Of a DNA stretch of 64,000 bases, positions 1 through 10,900 are shown piece by piece. The DNA is taken from the NCBI GenBank assembly GCA_037447605.1, contig CM074807.1, forward strand, positions 3,293,114 to 3,357,113. Direction: 5' to 3'. Below the pieces are notes generated by a model, which worked only from the letters and a program-made list of their open reading frames with translations, ran no database searches and was not told the origin of the DNA. Origin of the DNA: Zygnema circumcarinatum. Lineage: Eukaryota; Streptophyta; Zygnematophyceae; Zygnematales; Zygnemataceae. Position numbers and translations under genes: made by a program. Each line of letters starts with the position of its first letter. Positions within the stretch are counted from its first letter, which is position 1.

Positions 1-58
1 ATTAATTTCTACTGCTTGAAATTCTGAATCCCTTGTTGTCTTGATGCTGTTCAAGCAG

Positions 59-551
59 GTAATGATGGGGCAGGCGAACCTCATAGCGGATGAGAGCTGG
101 AGGGCAAAACTCGAGCGAGTGAAGAACGACGGCTTTGCTGGTCTTAACGGCTTTTGGGTCCTTCGAGAAATCATCTGCCCAGTCCTAAGGGACCTTCTAA
201 CGGCCCTTTGTGTCCCCTTCGTCTTATCAAAGGGACTATTTCCACTTCTGGGCTTCCCCCTGGTAGTCAATTCCGCCGTTTACCGCTTCGCTTGGCTCGC
301 CTGTCTCGCCCTAATTCTAGGGTTCTATGGCTTGAAGAGGGCGCATTCATGGCTCACGGACCTTCACAATTCCATAAGAGATGATCGGTATTTGGTGGGA
401 AGGAGGCTCCATAACTTCAAGGAACTGGCAAGCGGCCCCTCCCGGGGGGGAAGAGCGGTACTGCAAGGTCGTTGAAGAGAACGAGGGGAGGATATTGGAG
501 GAGAGAATTGGCGGCCATTGGGAGAGTTTAAACTCCGGCTTCAAGGTGTAA
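59..551 (+). CDS. SUD1: SUD1/DOA10-type (MARCH6-like) ER E3 ubiquitin ligase, C-terminal exon only
   Basis: This is the 3'-terminal exon of a large multi-pass ER membrane RING-CH ligase of the SUD1/CER9/Doa10 family, which degrades ER proteins and in plants affects sterol and cuticle synthesis; the rest lies off the window. An acceptor AG at 57-58 opens the exon. The translation shows ADESWRAKLERVKNDGFAGL, two hydrophobic segments (around LTALCVPFVL and FAWLACLALILGF) and the family C-terminal signature SIRDDRYLVGRRLHNF. After that signature the frame runs through a run of seven G (444-450) and stops at 473-475 in poor sequence. One frame over, from 450, coding-like sequence continues (EERYCKVVEENEGRILEER...) to a TAA at 549-551. 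One surplus G, either a real mutation or a homopolymer error, would explain this. The family assignment is firm from the conserved tail; the true C-terminus is uncertain. Confidence 0.85.
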
Positions 552-2322
552 AGAGGAAATTGGGTCGTTTTTTTGGGGGCTTCTGTAGGTTAAGTGGTGT
601 TCGCACTTACGCCCTTTTCTGTGAAAACGCAGTTGTGCCTGGTTCTTCAAGAGGGCCTTGTCAGGGTCCCGTGGGTTCTGTGTCAGCCAGTGTTGGGGCT
701 TGTACTGAATGGAGGTTTCAAGTGAGGTCATTGAAAAGTAGTTCTTATGTATATATGTGGTGTTGTGGCTGTACCCAGCTTGTTGTGAAGGTCATGTTCC
801 TTTATGTCAAACAGATAGCCCAGCGCCAATGACGCTTAGCATATGAGTAGGAGATGTTGGGGGTGATGATCTCATGTCATCGTATGATGTTGCGGTGCTT
901 TTTTTTGCCGTGTTTTTGTGCCCTATACCTAATCCCTAAACCTAAAGCCCTCCCTTACTCCATGTTCAAATGCAAACCCTATTTCTCGCCTGCGAATTGC
1001 CAGCAAAAGGAGGACACATTTGCCGGTACCGGCAGCTCAGCCGCACCACCGATGCCTACGGACCAACAAGGAAATAGTTATTTCGAAAATTCAAACGATG
1101 GTAGGCGGATCAAGATCGCGAGCGTTGCCTATTTGACCATACAATACTTGTCAGCAAGTGCACCTTATCTGACGGTTAGCCTAGGGAACACCCATTCACA
1201 ATAATGTCCCTGACATGCAGCTGAGTGAGCACCGCCATAGCCCACAAGAGGGAGGAAGGGGGGGGGGGGGGGGGCGGACAAAGGGCGAGCCGTTTGCGCT
1301 CCTACAATGTTCAATGTTCTTACTAAAAAAGGCAAGATTTTGTTTAACATGCATGCATGCTTGCATGCGGTGGGTTCCGCGCGTGCGAACAATGTTCGCC
1401 GATGAACATGCCTAGAACTTGCGTTGCACCCACAAGGTAATATGCTCAACGGAACGGGGTCCCACGGAAAGGGCACCGCTACTGCCGTACGGTATGGAAG
1501 GCTTCCTCGGTAGCTTTTTTGCCGGCGACCGGCGGAAACACTTGCCGGCCGGTCGGACCCGGCTCAAAAAATTCCGCTAAACGACAAGCAATACCGCACG
1601 CTCTAATGGTTGTGATTTGTACGGTCGACGACCGACAGCCGACCAAGGCAGCCGGCCGGCGAAAAGGAGAATGGAAATGGACGCGTGGCAATGGTCGGGC
1701 AGGAGGAGCTGCCCTGAAAAAATTGCCGCCTTTGGAATTTGTTTCTTTATTTTTGCGATTTTAATTGTTCTGATGGTACCGGTAAAGTTTCTCGGTCCGT
1801 TTAATGCTTTTTTTTTTGCATGCGCGTGCATGGCCACAGATTGCAGACTCGCAGGATCCATCTCAGCGTTCGGTGCTCACTGCGTTCGCCTACGGCGGAG
1901 GAGCGGACATGCAGCAGCATGCATGCATGCATGCAGGGAAGGCTAGCTTCTTGACGACGTGAGAGAGAGACGTTTTTCTCAAGGAGAATGAGTTGCTGGA
2001 ATGAGTTTGGGAAGTGAGCAGAGAGGGAGAGGGAGAGAGAGTTGACTGCTGAAGAGTTTCAAAGACACCTATCTCTTTTGATCTCTTTTATCTCTTTTTC
2101 TCTCCCTCTTTCTCTCTCTTTCTCTCTCTCTCTCTCTCCCCCTCTCTCTTTCTCTCTCTCTTTGGATGCAGGCCTGCTCGCTGCATGTACGCTCGGATTT
2201 GTGATGTTGGACGGATGCTTGACTGTCTACTGATTGGGAGAGAGAAAGTAATTGAGAGAAACTCGAAGAAATTTGGGATGTCTTCTTTAACGTATTGAAT
2301 AAAATACCTCAAAAGTTGTCGT
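552..2322. other. SUD1 3' UTR and intergenic region before the PARP gene
   Basis: I see no convincing gene here. The first few hundred bases are probably SUD1 3' UTR. A run of 17 G lies at 1258-1274. CATG-rich stretches occur near 1348-1366 and 1917-1936, and a CCGTACGG palindrome at 1485-1492. A CT-rich tract at about 2086-2164, shortly before the next start codon, may be PARP promoter or 5' UTR. Confidence 0.6.
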
Positions 2323-2673
2323 ATGGAGCATCTTGAAGAAGTTTCAGGTTCCCTTTGCTCATTCTTCCTATCTCCTCCCCTCATTTTTGGGATTAAACTG
2401 TTACTGCTGAAGCCTGCACATGGGTTTTCGTATCTGAGGTTCGCTCGATTTTTTCAGCGATCAGGAAATTTCATCAAAGAAAGCTCCACTTCAAGTACTT
2501 ATAATGTTATCTCAGTACTTCTACTTTTTTTTTTGGCTCTTTTTTTGGCTCTCGCAGATAAAGAGCTGAACGAAATTGGCATTCTTTTGAGCAGCACATG
2601 CATTCCATCGAACATGGGATACAGTCGTGACTATCGGTCACGCCCTCCCAGACACCACAGGTATCAACATCAC

Positions 2674-2715
<42 letters not shown>

Positions 2716-3495
2716 CTTGCGGGTAACTTTCCCTCAATAAAGCTTTAAATAAGAAAGCAGAAATCCAAAAAATAAAACAAAAAATCCAATGATTGTCAGC
2801 CTGAAGCCTGAGATACAAACTCGTACGAACCTCACTTTCCTCTTCAATACAACACCCTCTGCTTGCCTGCATTGAAACCTTAAAGAAACCCCTAAAGCAA
2901 AAGTCATAGGAGGACGCATAACACTTTTTCCAAATATCGATGTCGATTTCCTTTTATTTTAGGGTTTGCAGGAGGTTGGCGGTGAAGAAGGCCTTCAAAA
3001 GAAAGGCTCAAAAGTCGTCTTCAACTTCAGCCGTTTTTCGACATTTGAAACCTTTTTCTCAAAATCGGTACTTGGCCGGCTGCGCGACTCATCCATACGT
3101 ACCTTCGGGCGTGGATCTGGAAGGCGGCGAAGTACTCCTTTTTCACGGCACATGCGAGCCGGCGGCGCTTGCAATCATCGAAAGCGGCTTCGACTCGAAG
3201 TTCTGCAAAGCGCAAATGTTTGGGAGAGGAATTTACTTCGCGGAATGTGCCTGCAAGGCCGATGTCTATTCTCAGCCTGCTCCATCCTCAGGTTCGCCCT
3301 TTTTTTCCAGTTTTTCATTCAATGGAAGGACGGATGGAACAGAAGTAATGACGACTAGTTTATGAATGATAATTGTTGCTGTATTCATGTTTTCAAGACA
3401 TGGAGCTGGTTTGGTGTCTATTCGTTTGACCCATTTTTAGAGTGAGAGAGACGCGTGGAATGGTGTGGTAGACCTTAGACCCCCCATCTCTCCCC

Positions 3496-3526
<31 letters not shown>

Positions 3527-4161
3527 TCTCTTTCTCACTTTCCCTCTCCGCCTCCTCCCTACCTCTTCTCTCGCTGTTCAGAAAGCAACTCTTCCCACAA
3601 GGTTGTGGATAGAAATTCTGGCTCAAACGAAGATGTTGTTTCTCCACCAGTGGTTTCGTTGCTGTTTTCTTATCCACTTATAGGTCTGTTTGTTATGATT
3701 TTGGCTCGAGTATTCATGGGAGTTCCTCACCTTCAACTGCATCATAACAACTCCCTCACCTGTGCTCCAGAGGGGAAGGACTCTCTCATAGCTCTCAAAC
3801 GGGTAAGTAAACGCAAATTATTGAATCTCTAGCACTAAGCTTCGACTGACTGCAACACCCTGCAATGCTTTTGAATGTGAATTTTTATATTTCCTGAGAC
3901 TGAAGTAGCATTTGCAAAGCATTGAATTATAATCGTCTCCGGGTATGGGTATATTAGAGCACAATATCTGTTCATTTTTCTTATTATTTATTTTGGCTTT
4001 CTAGCGTTATTTTTTTTTTTTTGCTTGTATTTTTTACATTTTGACTGTTTTTTGTGCAGGATGACAATCCAAGTGCGGAGCTTGTTCTGTATAGAGAGTT
4101 TGTGCAATACGATTCGGAAAAGTGTGTTCCTCTGTACATCGTGTACTACAGCCGGGAATAA
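2323..4161 (+). CDS. Small single-domain poly(ADP-ribose) polymerase (PARP catalytic domain)
   Basis: This gene is predicted to encode an ADP-ribosyltransferase that uses NAD+ to modify proteins or nucleic acids. Exons 2323-2347, 2558-2660, 2963-3291, 3582-3802 and 4060-4161 all have GT-AG borders and matching phases, giving 259 residues. The PARP triad is complete: His104 in LLFHGT, Tyr134 in FGRGIYFAE and Glu239 in REFVQYD. The first two are the NAD-binding H-Y pair and the Glu is typical of chain-forming members. The C-terminus VPLYIVYYSRE is a usual PARP domain end. No zinc finger, WGR, ankyrin or helical regulatory domain is seen; the first 60-90 residues are basic and unrecognised. ATG 2614 is an in-frame alternative start, but the 25-nt first exon splices cleanly. 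The last three exons are repeated downstream. The fold is sure, the subfamily is not. Confidence 0.85.
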
Positions 4162-4903
4162 AGGCTTACAAATTAAAAAATAAAACAAAAAATCCAATGA
4201 TTGTCAGCCTGAAGCCTGAGATACAAACTCGTACGAACCTCACTTTCCTCTTCAATACAACACCCTCTGCTTGCCTGCATTGAAACCTTAAAGAAACCCC
4301 TAAAGCAAAAGTCATAGGAGGACGCATAACACTTTTTCCAAATATCGATGTCGATTTCCTTTTATTTTAGGGTTTGCAGGAGGTTGGCGGTGAAGAAGGC
4401 CTTCAAAAGAAAGGCTCAAAAGTCGTCTTCAACTTCAGCCGTTTTTCGACATTTGAAACCTTTTTCTCAAAATCGGTACTTGGCCGGCTGCGCGACTCAT
4501 CCATACGTACCTTCGGGCGTGGATCTGGAAGGCGGCGAAGTACTCCTTTTTCACGGCACATGCGAGCCGGCGGCGCTTGCAATCATCGAAAGCGGCTTCG
4601 ACTCGAAGTTCTGCAAAGCGCAAATGTTTGGGAGAGGAATTTACTTCGCGGAATGTGCCTGCAAGGCCGATGTCTATTCTCAGCCTGCTCCATCCTCAGG
4701 TTCGCCCTTTTTTTCCAGTTTTTCATTCAATGGAAGGACGGATGGAACAGAAGTAATGACGACTAGTTTATGAATGATAATTGTTGCTGTATTCATGTTT
4801 TCAAGACATGGAGCTGGTTTGGTGTCTATTCGTTTGACCCATTTTTAGAGTGAGAGAGACGCGTGGAATGGTGTGGTAGACCTTAGACCCCCCATCTCTC
4901 CCC

Positions 4904-4934
<31 letters not shown>

Positions 4935-5582
4935 TCTCTTTCTCACTTTCCCTCTCCGCCTCCTCCCTACCTCTTCTCTCGCTGTTCAGAAAGCAACTCT
5001 TCCCACAAGGTTGTGGATAGAAATTCTGGCTCAAACGAAGATGTTGTTTCTCCACCAGTGGTTTCGTTGCTGTTTTCTTATCCACTTATAGGTCTGTTTG
5101 TTATGATTTTGGCTCGAGTATTCATGGGAGTTCCTCACCTTCAACTGCATCATAACAACTCCCTCACCTGTGCTCCAGAGGGGAAGGACTCTCTCATAGC
5201 TCTCAAACGGGTAAGTAAACGCAAATTATTGAATCTCTAGCACTAAGCTTCGACTGACTGCAACACCCTGCAATGCTTTTGAATGTGAATTTTTATATTT
5301 CCTGAGACTGAAGTAGCATTTGCAAAGCATTGAATTATAATCGTCTCCGGGTATGGGTATATTAGAGCACAATATCTGTTCATTTTTCTTATTATTTATT
5401 TTGGCTTTCTAGCGTTATTTTTTTTTTTTTGCTTGTATTTTTTACATTTTGACTGTTTTTTGTGCAGGATGACAATCCAAGTGCGGAGCTTGTTCTGTAT
5501 AGAGAGTTTGTGCAATACGATTCGGAAAAGTGTGTTCCTCTGTACATCGTGTACTACAGCCGGGAATAAAGGCTTACAAATT
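2767..5582 (+). repeat. Direct tandem duplication, two 1408-bp units (2767-4174 and 4175-5582)
   Basis: The second unit repeats the first at an offset of exactly 1408 bp, and I saw no difference in the exons or introns compared by eye. The unit runs from inside PARP intron 2 to just after the stop codon, so it holds exons 3, 4 and 5. The sequence AAAAATAAAACAA marks all three borders (about 2768, 4176 and 5583), a short homology at which the duplication could have formed. The apparent identity points to a very recent event or to an assembly artefact. Confidence 0.95.
4371..5569 (+). pseudogene. Second copy of PARP exons 3-5, lacking its own first exons
   Basis: Exons 4371-4699, 4990-5210 and 5468-5569 repeat the catalytic exons of the upstream PARP gene, with open frames, splice sites and the H-Y-E triad kept. 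Exons 1-2 and the promoter are not duplicated, so the copy has no start of its own. It could be a dead partial copy, or alternative 3' exons reached by splicing from exon 2 (2558-2660) over the first set, which would give the same protein. The phase at 4371 matches exon 2, so such splicing is possible. Confidence 0.7.
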
Positions 5583-6587
5583 AAAAATAAAACAAGGGGA
5601 AAGAATGAAAGAAGTGACATTACTGAGGTTCCGTCCTTTTTTTTGCCAATGACAGGTTTAAGTGTAACGTTGAGTTGTCCATGCATCATTTTTCCATGCG
5701 CCTTTCAGGAGAAATGAGCAGTATGCGGTCCAGGAGCTACATCATGTGATGTTGCACACGGGGATTATCAATGTCCATTGAATGTTGCGGTTGTATGTGC
5801 CCAAAGGAGACTATAGCACATGGAATCGAACGGAAACACAGCCTCCCTTCAGTCACTCAAGTTGTGATTGTAAACGAAAAGGGGAAAGGGGTAGTTGCAC
5901 ACCGACACTGCCTGCCACCTTTTTGGGGGGTTCGGACTTTTTAATTTCTTTCGACCTTTTTTTTGCTACTTTTTTGGCTGACTTCTGAAGATACGTTTCA
6001 TAGGAAAAGCTGTTCGTTCCTGGTGTCTTGATGCTGCGCCATAATTTGCGCTACACACATCATGGACATCAGTTTTGCTATCGAAGTAATGGCATCATCG
6101 TCATCAACATACTCTGTTGTGGGTTCTGTCACACCACACAGAAATCCCAAGCTCCTGCAACACCCACCTTGCCAAAATCAATTCGGTAAATTTCCCCATC
6201 CTCAGTCGTTTGCTACCAGGAGAATTTTGTAGGGTTTTGGGAATTACTCCAAAGCCCTACAACCCCAACCCTCAGTCAATTCAGGCAACGCCATCCCATG
6301 CTCCACCCCATCCAACTCTGGTCTCAGTTCAGTTCCAGTTCAATTTCCCAACTTCTTGCTTCCCTGTCTGCTCAGCTCCTCCAAACGGGCCTTAGGGGCA
6401 CCCACTTTCGGTGCTCCTATTGGTCCCTCGAGCGGCAGAGGCACCACCCAAGTGCCTTCAGTATGCCAGCTGCTATAAACCTCACCACATAAGGCTTGCC
6501 ATGGTGAAGCTTCTGACAGTGACGTGCAGAGCAATCAACACTTCCACGGAGGGATCCCACGAGAGAGCGGGAGTGGGGGAGAGCGAG

Positions 6588-6805
<218 letters not shown>

Positions 6806-7283
6806 GGGAGAGAGAGCGAGAGCGAGAGAGTCATTGACAAGCACCGACAGGCTCAGTTGGGCGACAAAATGAGGTTTAGTGCCTTTAGATTTGAGAGTCC
6901 AGACAGACAAGCGGTCGAGGGAGAAAGGGAGAGAAGGACGGTCGGTCGGTCACTCGGTCGGTCGGTCAACCACCTCCATGTGAGCATTTCCATATGACAT
7001 TCTGAGCATGTTTCCAAAGTGAATGGATATTAGAAATCAGCCAATTTAGGAGGCGGGCAGTCCGCCCTGTCCCGCCCCCTCACATGGTTGCAGGCCGCAA
7101 TGGAGGAGTCTGCCAAAGCCTGCTTTTCCGCATGAAGTGACTCCTATACCCTGCAGACAAGGAGGAGAGCGGAATATAATTCGTTCATTGCCAGAAACGT
7201 ACATCAATAGAGCCTAGGTTCATCGAAGCAGTATTTACAATTTTTCTGAGTTAGTTCTGCCCCTCACGGATGACATGGGTAAC

Positions 7284-7513
7284 TGAGAGAGAGAGTGAGA
7301 GAGAGAGAGAGAGAGTAGTATTGAGGGAGGAGGAGAGGGGAGCGAGAGAGTGTGTGTGTGTGAGGGTGAGGGAGGGAGGTAGAGGGAGGGGAAGGGGGAG
7401 AGGGGAAGGAGGAGGGAGGGAGAGAGGGCGAGAGAGGGGGAGAGGGAGAGAGGGAAAAAGATGGGGGAGAGAGGGAGATGGAGACAGAAAAATCGAGAGA
7501 GGGAGAGAGAGCA
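7284..7513. repeat. Impure GA/GGGA purine tract
   Basis: The plus strand is almost pure purine for about 230 bp, mixing GAGA, GGGA and a short GT run. It lies just beyond the 3' end of the formin gene. Confidence 0.85.
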
Positions 7514-7942
7514 AGTTGAATTAGCCAATAGTGGACGCATACCTTCAGTGTAGGCGAGGCTCCTAGAAGATTCCAAGCTTTCGCGTTTATTTCCTCCCTT
7601 GGGTCTTTGGGCGGTTTCCGATGAACAATAATGGGTTCCCTACGCGGGAGTCTCTCACTACTCAGCTAACAAATTCTATATACTAAAACCCATACTGACT
7701 TTACAAAAGCTGAAAAAGCTCCGATCTCACAAAAATATTGTAGTGGTACAGATGCCTAGTCAGAAACCCTCTTCTCTCCCCTTATCTATTTTTCCTTTCT
7801 TCAGCAAGGAACACTCTTTTTTTCCCAATGCCGTCTCCCCCAGTGTAAGTAAGTACAAGGGCTGGAGGACCGCCTTCTCAACCCATACATACTGGAGCCC
7901 TCATCCCTCCCTTCCTCTCTCCCTCTCCCTCCCTCTCCCTCC

Positions 7943-10900
7943 CTACATGCTTGCTTTTGAAGCCATGGGCTTACCATCCATGTCAGGCTTCTTTATTCTC
8001 CCACCTCTGCCACTTTCTCCTGCTTTTCGAGGCTTCGGAACATTATTCACATCCCGACCAAAGCCTTCTTCTTTGGAATCGTTCTCCTCTCCATTTCGCT
8101 GCCTAAATCCCACTCCCGCAACCTTCTTCCCTCCCGCCCTCCTCCCAAAACTTCCTCCTCTCCCTCTCTCAAGCGTTCCCACTTTATCTCTCTCTTCTGG
8201 CTCCTGCCCATCTCCAGAAGCCTCTCCCGCATGGCCGTTCACTCTCCCTCCCACCGCTTCAGCGTCTCTCCCACCCTCACTCTCCCTCCCCCCTTCTCCT
8301 CCGCCATTCCCCCTATCATTCACCTTATTACGATGGTCCTCCACACCCTTCCCCCACGTTCCTCCCTCTCCTTCTCTCCCTCCCTCTTCTCCCACTGCCC
8401 CCCCTTCTGTTGGTCCATTCACAAGTGCCTCCCCTTCAAGAAGTCCTTTTGCAGAAACTGACTTCAAAAGAGCTACAGCTAAATCTGCCTCCTTCAATAG
8501 GACAGATTCCGGCTCTGATCTGCTCTTTGGCCCATCAGAAACCCTTCTCTGCATTGTAAAACTTCTAGGAGTAGAGGCAGAAGGAGGTTCTTTACCCTCT
8601 TTTTCCGCTCTCTCTGCCATTAGCTTTGCCTGCCGGGCCTTCTCCATTTCCGCTTTCATTGCTTTCTCTACTTTCTTCTTTTCTGCCAAAACAGCCTTTT
8701 CGTTTTCATCCGCAGCTTTCTTGAACATAGTGATGAAGTTCCACAGAACAAGAGTCACTGGATTACCAAAGGCACGTTCTATGCGTCAGTTCCGTTGGGG
8801 AGAGTGTGCGTTTCATGAGAACGAGAGGATAGGGAGAGGGAGAAGGAAGGAAAGGTGAAGAAGAGAGGCGAAGAGACAGGTGAGGAAGAAAGAAAAGGAA
8901 AGAGGAGAGGAAACGAGAAGTACGGAGAGAATAGGGAAGAAATACGAGGGAAGATGAGCATAGTAATGAGACTTTACAGCTAGATATCACACCTAGTTTT
9001 TACGGCTTCTAAATTTTCAAGGCCCATTAAGTCAATTTCTGCCTCTAATTCCCACCCTCTAATGCAGGCGAAAAAACGAATGTTTCTTACCTTGTTCAAA
9101 GGGGCAGCGAGCCGGATCTTCTCCAAAGTATCGCGACAAGATGTCTGCATTGCGGCCCTGTAATAAAAAGAAACAAAAAAGAAAAAAAAGAAAACCCGAC
9201 AAATTTAAAATATGAGCAATGGTAAATCTTGAGCACAAGAAGAGAGAAATCACCCAAATCACCTCTCTCTCCCCCCCCTTCTCTCTCGCTCTCTCTATCT
9301 CGTTCTCTGTTTACCTAAGACCCTACAAACTCCCCGGTGGTTGGATAACGTCCGAACAAGGACAGTCCTAAAGAGTTTCAAATAACTATCGAACTTCACT
9401 CCCCGTCTTGCTTACAAAGAGAAAGATAAGAGCATGTCATGATGACTAGTTTATGATGAAATATCTCACCACATCTGCATACATCGCAGCAAGCTCTCTC
9501 GCCCGTGCTCCCGCGGCCTCCAAAAATGATTTCAGAACCTAAGGAGCCGGAAAACGCAAACAGTTCGACTAATTAAATGAGGGTGAGGAAGAGAGGGGGA
9601 GAGAGAGAGAGAGAGAGTGGGGGGGGGGGGGGAAGAGAGAGAGAGCTAGAGCGGAAGAGAGGGAACGAGAGAGATAGTTAGAAAGGGCGAGGGGGAGGGC
9701 GAAAGAGGGAGAACGGGAGAGAAGAGAGAGGGAGTTGAACAAGAGGTAAGCGAAAAGGCAGCGAAACTGGCCTCGCTGTAAGTTTATGAAGCTTTTAAAA
9801 TGTCAGATATTCAAACTCTTGGCACTTTCAGATTTTCAAATTTTCAGAGTTTGGAATTTTTCAAATATGCACCTTTCGGAAGCCCTCCGAAATCGGCCCA
9901 TCTTCCTCCGATGCGGCGAGTTCCCTCTCCATCTTTTCAAGGCCTTGGTTCACGGACTGCATTTCTTCTGCAACTACTTTCAGTTGAACCTAAGGACCAA
10001 TATAAACAAATAAAATAAACCCATTTTAGTGAACTGGGAAAACTCACAAACTTTGTAAGAAACAAGAAGAAGCATTGTTTTGAGAGCTTATTTTGGCTTT
10101 GAAATGCTTCCTCGAGTGGATTCTCAAAACTTTCATTATATAAGATAAGGACCATACTAAAACCATCGCAGCTACACTCCCAATTTCTGACTGTAATCTG
10201 CCTAGAAGCAGAATCCAGAAAAAAGGAACAAACAAACAAACAAACATGCTGAAGTATGCCAACTTTATTCGATGAATTTCGCAACTGATTAGCCAATCCT
10301 AAAAATTCTGTAAGGCCCAAAACAGGTTGACAGTAGAGCCTTAATAACTAGTTACCTTTTGAGCATCCCCCATATGAGGGAGCTCATTATAAAAATCGAT
10401 CAATTCCGGAAGTTTTTCCGCCAACACCTGCACTCAATAAAACCCAAATCAAATAAACCGACAATCATAATGCAAGTCACGTCAGCTTTAGTCTAATGAA
10501 AAGACCGTTTCGCTAAATAGTGTTGCAGGAGAAAAAAAAAAGATGAGCTTCAAAACCAACGAAATGATTGAAGGAATAACGGTATTTCTTTGCATATTTG
10601 AATGAATGAAAAATCCGCATAATCCTGATAAAGTAAATGCCTGAACTTTGAAGCCCTCAAAGTGTAGAAGCCCCACACCTTGCACAAATAGTGCATGAGA
10701 GTCATCTTGTTGTTGCGCGCTCGAGTGTCCGTCAGCTTCAGCAGACTGTCAAGCTTGAAGCCGATCGCAGAACCTGTAATGGGGCGAGAGAGAGAGAGAG
10801 AGAGATAGCGGGGGGAGAGAGTGTGGGGGGAGAGAGGGAGGGAGAGGGAGAAAGAGAGGAGAAATGGAGGGGGAGGAGAGGGGGAAGAGAGAGAGAGAGA

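Noticed and set aside
854-1204. Open frame of 116 codons after SUD1
   Set aside because: No domain, odd composition and no splice support; probably 3' flank.
7743-8858. Long Ser/Pro-rich plus-strand frame
   Set aside because: It is antisense to the last formin exon, whose minus-strand frame continues the FH2 domain.
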